From contig NZ_LSLK01000102.1 in NCBI RefSeq assembly GCF_002257705.1, positions 1 through 64,000 on the forward strand: a stretch of 64,000 nt of DNA, read 5' to 3'. The notes beneath the pieces were generated by a model that was not told the origin of the DNA, did no database searches, and saw only the letters and a program-made list of their open reading frames with translations. Of the stretch, positions 15,966-24,353 are shown one piece after another. Numbering within the stretch: position 1 is the first letter of the stretch; each line of letters starts with the position of its first letter. The position numbers and the translations under genes were made by a program. This DNA is from Sporomusa silvacetica DSM 10669 (lineage in GTDB: Bacteria; Bacillota; Negativicutes; Sporomusales; Sporomusaceae).

Positions 15966-16967
15966 ATGAAAAAGAAACAGCTGGTTGTATTTCTCGTGGT
16001 ATTATTTGTGATTGGTATTTTGACGGCAGGATGTGCAGGAAAAGACACCAAAGTCGCAGACGTAGAGAAAAAAGTGGAAAAACCGCAGGAAATTCATGTT
16101 GCCTATCAAAATTCAAGCATAATCATTTTGTTAGCAAAGGCTAAAGGAATGTATGAAGAGGAATTCGCCAAAGACGGAGTAGCCGTAAAATATGATCTGT
16201 ACCTATCGGGACCGCCCATGATTGAAGCCTTTGCCGGTGGTCGCGCCGATTTTGCACACACTGGTGATATGCCGCCTGTATCGGCTCGGTCAGCTGGTGT
16301 AGATATCAAGGTAATTAGCCGTGCCGGCTATACTCCTGGGGGTAATGCGCTGTTAATTCGGCCTGATTCACCGTTTAAATCTGTTAACGATTTGAAAGGG
16401 AAAAAGATAGCTGTACAGGTTGGTTCGAGCGCCCATCATTTCTTAATTCTTTTATTGAAGAAAAATGGTTTGAATACCAATGATGTCAATATCGTTAATC
16501 TGCCGGCAAGTGACCATCAGGCAGCATTGGAAACTAACAATGTGGATGCTGTGGTAACCTGGGAACCGTGGAATTCTGTTTTAGAGAATGCTAAAGCTGG
16601 CAAAATCCTGGAAGATTCTTCGAGTGGAGTTAAACGCTATATTGGCGTATTCCTGGCCCGAAATGAATTTGCGCAGAAATATCCTGATTACACAGAACGT
16701 ATCCTCAAAGTGAACGAGAAAGCTGCTGCATTCATCAAAAGTAATCCGGATGAAGCATTGGAGTTAATTGCGAAAGAAAGTAAGCTTCCTGTATCCGCTA
16801 TTTCAAGAATTGTAAAAAGCTCTGATTGGGATTCTAAAATAGTTCAGGAAGATATCGCTGCGCTCCAGCAGGTAAAGGACTTCCTCAAAGAAACCAAAGT
16901 TCTCAAGAAAGACTATGATATTAACGAGTTATTTGACGACAGCTATTATAAAAAGATTAAACAGTAA
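15966..16967 (+). CDS. ABC transporter substrate-binding lipoprotein (NitT/TauT type) 2
   Basis: A 333-residue lipoprotein with lipobox LTAGC (Cys23). Core features are IHVAYQNSSIIILLAKAKGMYEEEF, GPPMIEAFAGGRADFAHTGDMPPV and LKGKKIAVQVGSSAHHFL, as in SsuA/TauA-type proteins. It is clearly close to the binding protein at 18112 (shared PP-IEAFAG-R-DF-GD pattern), so the two may see related ligands. Last gene of the second ABC operon. Confidence 0.92.
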   Translation: MKKKQLVVFLVVLFVIGILTAGCAGKDTKVADVEKKVEKPQEIHVAYQNSSIIILLAKAKGMYEEEFAKDGVAVKYDLYLSGPPMIEAFAGGRADFAHTGDMPPVSARSAGVDIKVISRAGYTPGGNALLIRPDSPFKSVNDLKGKKIAVQVGSSAHHFLILLLKKNGLNTNDVNIVNLPASDHQAALETNNVDAVVTWEPWNSVLENAKAGKILEDSSSGVKRYIGVFLARNEFAQKYPDYTERILKVNEKAAAFIKSNPDEALELIAKESKLPVSAISRIVKSSDWDSKIVQEDIAALQQVKDFLKETKVLKKDYDINELFDDSYYKKIKQ

Positions 16968-17072
16968 AATTCCTTATTTGCTTAGTGTGACCGTTTCATC
17001 ATACTAGCCTCAAGACATAGGTCTTCCGCTGCCACCGGCTTTTGGTAATAGCGTTTTAACATAGTGTTGAGT

Positions 17073-17137
17073 CTGCACTGTACTGCTTTGATGCAGTAGT
17101 GTACTAAGCTACTGTCCAACAAAAAGGTACAGTGCAG
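17073..17137. repeat. Spaced 11-bp inverted repeat
   Basis: CTGCACTGTAC (17073-17083) and its exact complement (17127-17137) flank 43 bases that contain further short stems. It lies 30 bases ahead of the QueG-like gene. It may be an operator or a leader structure; no T-run follows. Confidence 0.4.
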
Positions 17138-17166
17138 ATATAATTATTTTGTGTGAGGATGATTTT

Positions 17167-18045
17167 ATGAATGACCTAGCGGTGAGGATTAGGGAAATTA
17201 TCGTTGATTATGTAAACATCTCAGATGAAAACCGCTTAGGTGGACCGTACCTGGAAAAGGCTTGGGGATCTCCTTTGGTTGGCTTTTCGTTAGGCGGTGA
17301 TCCGCTATATTCAACAATTAAAGAGGTAATAGGCGAATTTTATTGGACTCCTGAGGAGATTTTTTTAAAAACTTATCCCGGAGCAAAAATACAGCAAAAT
17401 GATTTAACTGTTATATGCTGGGTGCTACCACATACGTTACAGACAAAACAAGGAATGAGGCAAGAAACCTTATATCCTTCGAAAAGAGCATCTTTTGCGC
17501 GCGTGAATGGCGAAACATTTAATTTAAATCTAGGGAAGTATGTTGTTGACACGTTGGGTAGTCTAGGATATCAGGCTGTGGCACCGGTTCAGTCACCCTT
17601 TTGGGCAAGGATAGAATCTGATAAGCATGGTCTTGCATCATGTTGGTCAGAAAGACATGCCGCTTATGTATCTGGTCTTGGAACATTTAGCTTAACAGAT
17701 GCACTGATTACTTCTCAAGGAATGGCTGTAAGGTTAGGTTCTGTTATTGCTAATATTGCGGTTGAACCTACCAAACGTAGCTATAGTACTTACAATGAAT
17801 ATTGTCTGTTTTTTTCAACAGGGGGTTGCCTAAAATGCGCTCAAAGATGTCCGGCTGGCGCAATAAACGAGCAAGGTCATAATAAGTCCAAGTGTAGAGA
17901 GTATCAAAAAGCTGCTACGTCGATACACAATAAACAACAGTATGGTTTAGAGGCCAATTATTGTGGTATATGTCAGGCTGGGATTCCGTGTGAGTCGTGT
18001 ATTCCGGCGAATAGTCTTATGAAGAACTCGAAGATTACACGATAA
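17167..18045 (+). CDS. QueG-like iron-sulfur protein (epoxyqueuosine reductase related)
   Basis: A 292-residue protein whose C-terminal half has cluster cysteines GGCLKCAQRCPAGAI, a separate CREYQ, and NYCGICQAGIPCESC, the two-[4Fe-4S] ferredoxin domain of the QueG/reductive dehalogenase-like group. The middle holds SERHAAYVSGLGTFSLTDALIT, similar to QueG. True QueG has a fuller cobalamin-binding part and HEAT-like C-terminus and is about 370 residues or more, so this is a shorter relative. GAGGAT (17154-17159) supports ATG 17167. It lies between binding proteins of the sulfonate-type block, so a redox step on an imported compound is possible. Confidence 0.72.
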   Translation: MNDLAVRIREIIVDYVNISDENRLGGPYLEKAWGSPLVGFSLGGDPLYSTIKEVIGEFYWTPEEIFLKTYPGAKIQQNDLTVICWVLPHTLQTKQGMRQETLYPSKRASFARVNGETFNLNLGKYVVDTLGSLGYQAVAPVQSPFWARIESDKHGLASCWSERHAAYVSGLGTFSLTDALITSQGMAVRLGSVIANIAVEPTKRSYSTYNEYCLFFSTGGCLKCAQRCPAGAINEQGHNKSKCREYQKAATSIHNKQQYGLEANYCGICQAGIPCESCIPANSLMKNSKITR

Positions 18046-18111
18046 TATACTTTCTCCGATTTGTTGAAGGCTGCTTTTCGTAGTTAGTAGTATATAATAG
18101 GAGGTATTTGT

Positions 18112-19119
18112 ATGCGGAAAACCTTAGGCCTAATAGTAGCATTTATCTTAGTTGCGGGGATACTCGCGGGGTGTAGTACCGTAAATAATGCAGGGGGTAA
18201 AGGCGCAACTATTGAGCCGCAGGTTAGTTCCCCTAAGATTCGCTTTGGGTATTTGCCGTCAATGGCTCAGGCCGCGTTTATTGTGGCAAAAGAAAAGGGC
18301 TGGTTTGAGGAAGAATTTAGTAAGAATGGAACAGTGATTGAATACCAGAAATTTATGGTTGGTCCTCCCTTGATTGAAGCTTTTGCCGGGGACAGGCTGG
18401 ATTTTGGTTTTGTTGGCGATCAACCGGTTATTCAGGCGAAAGCCAATAATATTGATTTAAAAGTAGTTGGAGTATGCAGTGCTACCGAAAAAGGTGCGGG
18501 TCTGGTTGTTCCGGTAGGATCTGATATAGTCACACCCAAAGACCTGAAAGGCAAAAAAGTAGGGGTTTCGGTTGGTTCTATTTTTCATCAAATTTTATTG
18601 ATTTATCTAAAAGATAATGGTTTAAAACCTGGGGACATCAAGTTGGTCAATATGAATCCACCGGACATGAAAACAGCTCTTGCTACTAAGGATATTGACG
18701 CTGTAGTTCTTGGTGAACCGTGGATCTCGATGATAGAATATGAAAAAATTGGACAGCAAATAGCAGATACAACCGGAATTAAACTCAATTTAAATGTTAT
18801 TGCAACTTCTGCTAAATTGGCTCAAGAGTACCCTGATACTGTAAACCGAGTGTTAAAAGTATATGATAAAGCCGCAAAATGGCTTCAAGATCATCCGGAA
18901 GAAGGTGCGGAACTTATTGCAAAAGCCACTGGACTTAATCGGGAAGTTGTGGCAAAAGCCATTGTAAAAGCAAACTATGATATTCAATTGACTGATGCTG
19001 CAGTGAATTCCATTACTGATACGGCCAGGTTTCTACGCGAGAACAATACGATAAGAAAAGACGTAAATGTCACAGAGTTAATAGAAACAAGTTATTTAAA
19101 GGAAATTGGCTTTCGGTAA
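18112..19119 (+). CDS. ABC transporter substrate-binding lipoprotein (NitT/TauT type) 3, no own permease
   Basis: A 335-residue lipoprotein; lipobox ILAGC (Cys21). RFGYLPSMAQAAFIVAKEKGWFEEEF, GPPLIEAFAGDRLDFGFVGDQPVIQ and LKGKKVGVSVGSIFHQIL follow the family pattern. It has AGGAGG well placed ahead of ATG 18112. No permease or ATPase gene is adjacent; the next genes are the hydrolase and ligase. It may share the membrane parts of system 2, whose binding protein it most resembles. Confidence 0.92.
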   Translation: MRKTLGLIVAFILVAGILAGCSTVNNAGGKGATIEPQVSSPKIRFGYLPSMAQAAFIVAKEKGWFEEEFSKNGTVIEYQKFMVGPPLIEAFAGDRLDFGFVGDQPVIQAKANNIDLKVVGVCSATEKGAGLVVPVGSDIVTPKDLKGKKVGVSVGSIFHQILLIYLKDNGLKPGDIKLVNMNPPDMKTALATKDIDAVVLGEPWISMIEYEKIGQQIADTTGIKLNLNVIATSAKLAQEYPDTVNRVLKVYDKAAKWLQDHPEEGAELIAKATGLNREVVAKAIVKANYDIQLTDAAVNSITDTARFLRENNTIRKDVNVTELIETSYLKEIGFR

Positions 19120-19161
19120 AAGAGTACCAATAAGTGATTACGTGTCTAAGAGGGTGAAATT

Positions 19162-19908
19162 GTGTGTACTTTAGGAGCTCTATACGGAAAATTTTTGTTC
19201 AAGAACCGGGACATGGAACCAGGTGCAGGTATTACTGAAGATTTGATTCATGGTCATGGCCGCTACCGCTATATTGGGGTGGCCGGCCATGCCAGCCCTC
19301 TGGAACGGGGACTAAATAGCGGCATTAATGAGGCCGGCGTAGCTGTTGCCATGACTTTCGTAGATTATCTGCCGCTGCCTGAAGCCATTAAACGTAAGAC
19401 TCCACGGGGAGTACTTGTGGAAGACATTTTGCGAAATGCCAGTCATTTAGACGCTGCTTTGCAGATTGCCGGGGATTTTTTGACAACCACGCCCTTGGTA
19501 GGGGGAAATCTGGTAATAATGACTCCTGACGGTGGAGCTGTCATTGAACAGCTATATCCAAAATATGCTGTTGAACGTATAACACAAAATATTACTGTGA
19601 GAACCAACCATTTTCTTAATCTAAAGACAGATGCAAAACTCGCAGTAAACGAAGAAAATTCCCAAACGCGTTTCGCCCGATTCACCCAGCTGTTAGGTTC
19701 ATCAGATTCACAGGAGCCACTCTCGGACGAGTTTTCGTTAGAAAGAATCAAATCAATACTAGCTGATCATGAAGAGCCTCATCCCATCTGCCGGCACGGC
19801 GGGGATGCCCAAACAGTATCTACTGCAATTTATGACATTACTAACCGGACAATCCAGTATGCTTATGGTAATCCCTGCAAGCAGACTTTTGCGCAGTATA
19901 CCGTATAA
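19162..19908 (+). CDS. Ntn hydrolase, linear amide C-N hydrolase / peptidase C45-like
   Basis: A 248-residue protein whose second residue is Cys (M-C-T-L-G), followed by FKNRDM. After loss of Met this Cys would be the N-terminal nucleophile, as in choloylglycine hydrolase, penicillin V acylase and the C45 acyltransferases. GLNSGINEAGVAVAMTFVDY and VRTNHF are further family-type blocks. Start is GTG 19162 with GAGGGTG ahead. It would cut an amide such as an N-acyl conjugate in the cytoplasm; there is no signal peptide. The ligase gene follows after 11 bases, suggesting that a released acid is then activated. Confidence 0.82.
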   Translation: MCTLGALYGKFLFKNRDMEPGAGITEDLIHGHGRYRYIGVAGHASPLERGLNSGINEAGVAVAMTFVDYLPLPEAIKRKTPRGVLVEDILRNASHLDAALQIAGDFLTTTPLVGGNLVIMTPDGGAVIEQLYPKYAVERITQNITVRTNHFLNLKTDAKLAVNEENSQTRFARFTQLLGSSDSQEPLSDEFSLERIKSILADHEEPHPICRHGGDAQTVSTAIYDITNRTIQYAYGNPCKQTFAQYTV

Positions 19909-19919
19909 GGAGTGAAAAT

Positions 19920-21476
19920 ATGAGTTTTGAAACCTTGACTCAACTACTTAAGTATCGCGCTTTAAATGACAGTGAGCGCATTTTTATATCTAGGCCTGAG
20001 CAAGGGAAAGACCTAACGTATGGAACATTTTATCTGGCAGCTCAGAAGTTTGCGCAACAGTTAGAAAGGCAAGGTTTGCAAAAGGGTGGACGGGTAGCGA
20101 TGATCTTAGAAAATGGAGCAAACTGGGTCATTGCATTTTGGGGTATTCTGTTGGCGGGAGGGGTTGTCGTCCCGCTAAATCCCCGGTTTAAACCAGCGGA
20201 AATTTCAGGCTTGCTGGAGCAGGCGGAAACCCAATTAGTTATTGTAAACAACGAGGGGGCAAAAGCATTGCCCCCCGACTTATTAACCGGAAGCCATAGC
20301 TGGCAGCGAACAAGTATTGATGAAAAAGAAGAAATTTGTATTATTACTGTTTTGGAGCAAACCAGCAAGGACGTAGTGCGGGAAAATAAGCCAAACTCTA
20401 ATAATGAGGCGCTTCTGCTTTTTACCTCCGGATCGACCGGAGTACCCAAAGGGGTTGTATTAACCCATGGCAACTTACTGTCTGAGGCTGGTTTTATTGG
20501 GCAGGGACACCAACTGACAGCAACTGACATTGTATTGTGCATTTTGCCTTTTTTTCATATCAATGGATTGGTTATTACCATGATTACACCGGTTTTTACC
20601 GGCGGGAGAGCTGTCATACCGCATAAGTTTAGTGCCGGAAGGTTTTGGGAATTGGTAAATCAGTATCAGGTGACCTGGTTTAGCGCTGTTCCAACCATTT
20701 TATCGATATTGCTTTCGAGGGATGAAGCTATCGTTGTCCGGACAACAAGACTGCGGTTTGCCCGTTCGGCGTCGTCGTCACTGCCGGTGGCAATTTTGCA
20801 GGAATTTGAAAGTCGGTATGGTGTGCCGGTGATTGAAGCCTATGGATTATCTGAGACTGGCAGTCAGGTTGCCACTAATCCGCTGCCGCCGGGAGTTAGG
20901 AAAGCCGGTTCCGTCGGATTACCTGCGGGAAACAAAATTCAAGTTGTTGATGAGTTGGGCAATACAGTCTCTACTGGCACAACGGGAGAGGTTATTATTC
21001 AGGGGGCAAATGTTACCAAAGGCTATCTCAACAACCCGCAGGCAAACCGGGAAAGCTTTAAGAACGGCTGGTTTTATACCGGGGATTTGGGCTATTTTGA
21101 TGAAGACGGCTATCTTTTTTTGACAGGCAGAAAAAAAGAATTGATCAACCGGGCCGGAGAAAAGATTTCGCCGCGGGAAGTGGATGAAATTCTATACCAA
21201 TTGCCGGAGATTGAGGTAGCTGCCGCGGTAGGTGTGCCAGATGATTTATTTGGTGAAGAAATCGTAGCCTTTGTACAGTTAAGGCCAGGCTCACAATTAA
21301 GCACAGAGTGCGTGCTGAAACATTGCAAAGTACATTTGGTTGATTTCAAAATACCTAAAAATATTCTATTTATTGATGATTTTCCCAAAGGACCCAATGG
21401 GAAAATTCAGCGGCGTAAACTAGTCGGGCTTTATAGCCGGCTTACTGCAGCTTCTCCCACACCAGGCAGAGAGTGA
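19920..21476 (+). CDS. AMP-forming acid:CoA ligase (acyl-CoA synthetase)
   Basis: A 518-residue member of the ANL adenylating superfamily. The P-loop is LLLFTSGSTGVPKGVVLTHGN (positions about 165-185), the A5 motif is EAYGLSETGSQ, the hinge region YTGDLGYFDEDGYLFLTGRKKELINRAGEKISPREVDE, and the catalytic lysine lies in GPNGKIQRRK near the end. It makes an acyl-CoA from an acid with ATP. Context (an amide hydrolase before it and a 2-oxoacid oxidoreductase after it) suggests either activation of a freed acid or, run in reverse, recovery of ATP. Substrate unknown. Confidence 0.9.
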   Translation: MSFETLTQLLKYRALNDSERIFISRPEQGKDLTYGTFYLAAQKFAQQLERQGLQKGGRVAMILENGANWVIAFWGILLAGGVVVPLNPRFKPAEISGLLEQAETQLVIVNNEGAKALPPDLLTGSHSWQRTSIDEKEEICIITVLEQTSKDVVRENKPNSNNEALLLFTSGSTGVPKGVVLTHGNLLSEAGFIGQGHQLTATDIVLCILPFFHINGLVITMITPVFTGGRAVIPHKFSAGRFWELVNQYQVTWFSAVPTILSILLSRDEAIVVRTTRLRFARSASSSLPVAILQEFESRYGVPVIEAYGLSETGSQVATNPLPPGVRKAGSVGLPAGNKIQVVDELGNTVSTGTTGEVIIQGANVTKGYLNNPQANRESFKNGWFYTGDLGYFDEDGYLFLTGRKKELINRAGEKISPREVDEILYQLPEIEVAAAVGVPDDLFGEEIVAFVQLRPGSQLSTECVLKHCKVHLVDFKIPKNILFIDDFPKGPNGKIQRRKLVGLYSRLTAASPTPGRE

Positions 21477-21534
21477 GAATGTCGCAGCATCTCAGAAGCA
21501 CAGAAATTATCGTAGAAAGGAGCTATCGGCTATT

Positions 21535-21801
21535 ATGGCTTGCGAGCAGCAAAATACCAAAAAATATAAGGTAGAGGTCGATGGGCAAGGTTGCAAAGAT
21601 TGCGGCTATTGTATCGAAGTGTGTCCCCGTGGAGTTTTTACCCAAGCCGATTATTTCAATGATAAGGGATATCGGCCGGTACGAGTTGAGTCTTCTCATT
21701 TATGTATCGGCTGCCGGCGCTGTTTCTTTGCGTGCCCGGATTTTGCCATCAATATAGATGAACAACCGGCAAAGGAGGATTGTTGTGAAAAGAGTATTTG
21801 A
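21535..21801 (+). CDS. korD: 2-oxoacid:ferredoxin oxidoreductase, ferredoxin (delta) subunit
   Basis: An 88-residue 2[4Fe-4S] subunit. Cluster sets are CKDCGYCIEVCP and CIGCRRCFFACP. Its end overlaps the start of the alpha subunit gene by 17 bases, and the order delta-alpha-beta-gamma is that of KorDABC/VorDABC-type enzymes. It passes electrons from the TPP centre to ferredoxin. The ribosome binding site AAAGGAG is rather far from ATG 21535. Confidence 0.9.
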   Translation: MACEQQNTKKYKVEVDGQGCKDCGYCIEVCPRGVFTQADYFNDKGYRPVRVESSHLCIGCRRCFFACPDFAINIDEQPAKEDCCEKSI

Positions 21802-22957
21802 TACAGGTAACGCAGCTATTACGGAAGCCGCTATTTTTGCCGGGTGCAAGGTGTTTGCAGGATATCCGATTACGCCGGCCACAGAAATTGCCGAAAATAT
21901 GTCCCGGCGTCTGCCGCAAATAGGCGGCTATTATGTTCAGGCGGAAGACGAGTTATCAGCGCTGCATATGTGCATTGGTGCTTCTCTGGGCGGGCTAAAA
22001 GCTATGACATCAACATCCGGTCCCGGTTATGTTTTGTATGCTGACCCCTATGGCTGGGCTTTGGGCAGTGAAATTCCGGTAGTGGTAGTAAATGCCCAGC
22101 GTGTCGGTCCTGTAAGCGGGATTACGGGAGCGCCTGGACAGGGTGAATTTTATCTCAGCCGCTATCCGACCCATGGCGGAAATTTTGAGAGTATCGTACT
22201 GACGCCAAACAGTGTACAGGAAGCGTTTTCATTGACAGTCGAGGCTTTTTATCTTGCGGAACGATTTCGCATGCCGGTTACTGTTTTGGCTGACCAAATT
22301 GTTACCGATGGCTGGGAAACGCTCTTAATACCCGAGACAGAAGAGGAAGCCAAGGAAATGGGACTTAGGATTGCTCCAAGAAAGATTAATTATGGGCCTG
22401 AATTTTATCCGGCAACCGATGAAATAGATGTTCCACCTGTAGTATTAGGGCATAACACGGGGGCGGCTTGCTCAGACTGGACGCCTACGGCCGAAGGCTT
22501 TGATACCGAAGAAGTGGAATGGCAGCATAAGCATGCGTATCGCTTAATCTACAAAGTAAGGAATCATAAAGATCTAATTACTCGTTATGAAGAAATTGAC
22601 ACTGAGGATAATCCGGATGTAATTCTCGTGGCTTACGGCAGTCCGTCGCGCGTATTAAAAAGTGCGGTTAAAGCGGCGAGAGAACAGGGACTAAAGGTCG
22701 GCGGGATTCGGTTAGTTTCCATATGGCCTTTTCCTGATGAAGCATTTAGCAAAAGTGCTAAGTATCTATCTGTGGAGCTTAATTATGATGGTCAGTTGGT
22801 GCGGGAGGTCCAGCGGGCAGTCCCGAAAGACAGTGAAGTGCATTTTTTAGGCAGATGTGGGGAACTGCCCAAGGTGGCAGAATTGGTGGATGCAGCACGT
22901 ACTTTAATTAATAATCAGCCACTGGAAAGCATAAAATGGCAGCGGGAGGCCTGGTAG
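21785..22957 (+). CDS. korA: 2-oxoacid:ferredoxin oxidoreductase alpha subunit
   Basis: A 390-residue subunit. GYPITPATEIAENMS is the alpha domain signature, DELSALHMCIGASLGGLKAMTSTSGPG the next block, and a C-terminal domain II (VILVAYGSPSRVLKSAVKAAREQG) is present. GTG 21785 has AAAGGAGG at 21771-21778; an in-frame ATG at 21758 lies inside the ferredoxin gene and has no site. Oxidises a 2-oxoacid to acyl-CoA and CO2 with the other three subunits. Confidence 0.92.
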   Translation: MKRVFDTGNAAITEAAIFAGCKVFAGYPITPATEIAENMSRRLPQIGGYYVQAEDELSALHMCIGASLGGLKAMTSTSGPGYVLYADPYGWALGSEIPVVVVNAQRVGPVSGITGAPGQGEFYLSRYPTHGGNFESIVLTPNSVQEAFSLTVEAFYLAERFRMPVTVLADQIVTDGWETLLIPETEEEAKEMGLRIAPRKINYGPEFYPATDEIDVPPVVLGHNTGAACSDWTPTAEGFDTEEVEWQHKHAYRLIYKVRNHKDLITRYEEIDTEDNPDVILVAYGSPSRVLKSAVKAAREQGLKVGGIRLVSIWPFPDEAFSKSAKYLSVELNYDGQLVREVQRAVPKDSEVHFLGRCGELPKVAELVDAARTLINNQPLESIKWQREAW

Positions 22958-22958
22958 C

Positions 22959-23792
22959 ATGGACAATTTAGCAACAAAATACTTAAAGTCAAAAAAAATA
23001 CCCAGTACCGCCTGCAGTGGCTGTGGTTTGGGACAAGTTCACAAAAAGGTTTTGTTGGCTATTGATGAGCTAGCACTCACTACCAGTGATATTGTTTGGG
23101 GAACAGGCATTGGCTGCGCCGGACGGCAGACTTTTAACACCTGGAAAGGGGATAACTTTGCCGGTACTCATGGGCGTGTGTATGCTATTGCCACTGGTTT
23201 GCGCTTAGCGCTTCCGCCAGAGCAAAAAATAATACTTACAGTGGGTGATGGCGATGCTTTCGGCATTGGGCTGTTACACCTACTGCACTGTGTGCGCAGA
23301 AATGTGGATATGACCGTGATAGTGGCCGATAATTTCGGCTATCAGTCTACCGGTGGCCAATATGGCTATACTACCCCCAATGGTTCGATGACAGACAGCA
23401 GTCCGTATGGGATGCAGGATCCTAACTGGGTACAGGATGGACGGGATATTCTGGATATTTTACGAGCAGCTGGTGCAGGTTTTTTAGCCAGACATACAAG
23501 TGTCGAAGGTCAGAATGCGGTAGAGAGTATTAAAAAAGCTATTCAGTTTAAGGGCTTTTCTTTAGTGCATATAGCTTATCCGTGCATAACTAACTTTGCT
23601 GGCAAGGCGCTGGGATCACGTAAACCGGTAGTGGCGTACCGCTGGCTTACAGAGCGAACCAATCCTGATCCGGCTAAAAATATTGCAGGAATTACTTTTA
23701 AGACAGGTATTTATTATCAGGCTTCAGAGCGCCGGCCAGAGTTTTCTGAGCAAATGAGAAAATTTACAGCAACTGTGCGCGGGGAGGGTTAA
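22959..23792 (+). CDS. korB: 2-oxoacid:ferredoxin oxidoreductase beta (TPP) subunit
   Basis: A 277-residue TPP-binding subunit. TACSGCGLGQ and GIGCAGR hold iron-sulfur/TPP-site cysteines, and LTVGDGDAFGIGLLHLLH with VADNFGYQSTGGQ is the TPP-Mg motif (GDGD...N). It starts one base after the alpha stop. The KorB-like length and the lack of a long C-terminal extension favour a 2-oxoglutarate/branched or aromatic 2-oxoacid type over pyruvate. Confidence 0.92.
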   Translation: MDNLATKYLKSKKIPSTACSGCGLGQVHKKVLLAIDELALTTSDIVWGTGIGCAGRQTFNTWKGDNFAGTHGRVYAIATGLRLALPPEQKIILTVGDGDAFGIGLLHLLHCVRRNVDMTVIVADNFGYQSTGGQYGYTTPNGSMTDSSPYGMQDPNWVQDGRDILDILRAAGAGFLARHTSVEGQNAVESIKKAIQFKGFSLVHIAYPCITNFAGKALGSRKPVVAYRWLTERTNPDPAKNIAGITFKTGIYYQASERRPEFSEQMRKFTATVRGEG

Positions 23793-23793
23793 C

Positions 23794-24321
23794 ATGAAAC
23801 GAACGGAAATATTGGTTAGTGGTTTTGGCGGTCAGGGTGTTGTTCGGCTGGGACAAATTTTTAGTACGGCAGCAGTCTATGACGGATTATTTACCACGAT
23901 GTTGGTTAGCCATGGCACTGAAACCAGAGGTGGCTATGTCCGCAGCCAAATTGTACTGTCCGGCTCGTCGATTGACAGTCCAGTTGTCGAAACACCTGAT
24001 TACTTTTGCGCAATGTCAAAATCGGCATATACCAAGTTTGCTGCCTTAGTGAAGCAGGGTACAATCATTTTTGATCCAGGGTACATTGAACCCGATCCAG
24101 AGTTAGGTGTTCAACATATGCCTCTCCCGGCTAGAGATATTGCGGTGCAGGAATTGGGGCGGGATATCTTCGCCAATATTATTTTTCTGGGAATGCTGGG
24201 CCAGTACTTAAAGACGGCAATCAGTAAAGAAAGTCTATTGAAAGCGTTAGAAGCACGGGTTCCTAAGTTTGTTGAGGAAAATCGCAAGGCGTTTGAGCTT
24301 GGTTATACATTAAGTAATTAA
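23794..24321 (+). CDS. korC: 2-oxoacid:ferredoxin oxidoreductase gamma subunit
   Basis: A 175-residue subunit with the VSGFGGQGVVRLGQIFSTAA nucleotide-type loop and SHGTETRGGYVRSQIVLS block of the POR/KOR gamma domain. It starts one base after the beta stop and is followed after 32 bases by the second glycyl radical enzyme gene. Confidence 0.93.
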   Translation: MKRTEILVSGFGGQGVVRLGQIFSTAAVYDGLFTTMLVSHGTETRGGYVRSQIVLSGSSIDSPVVETPDYFCAMSKSAYTKFAALVKQGTIIFDPGYIEPDPELGVQHMPLPARDIAVQELGRDIFANIIFLGMLGQYLKTAISKESLLKALEARVPKFVEENRKAFELGYTLSN

Positions 24322-24353
24322 CAAAAGACGAGTGAGAGCGGGGGAGCTAGCTC

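Noticed and set aside
17149..18045. Reductive dehalogenase
   Set aside because: No twin-arginine signal, too short, and no anchor protein gene; QueG-like sequence is a better match.
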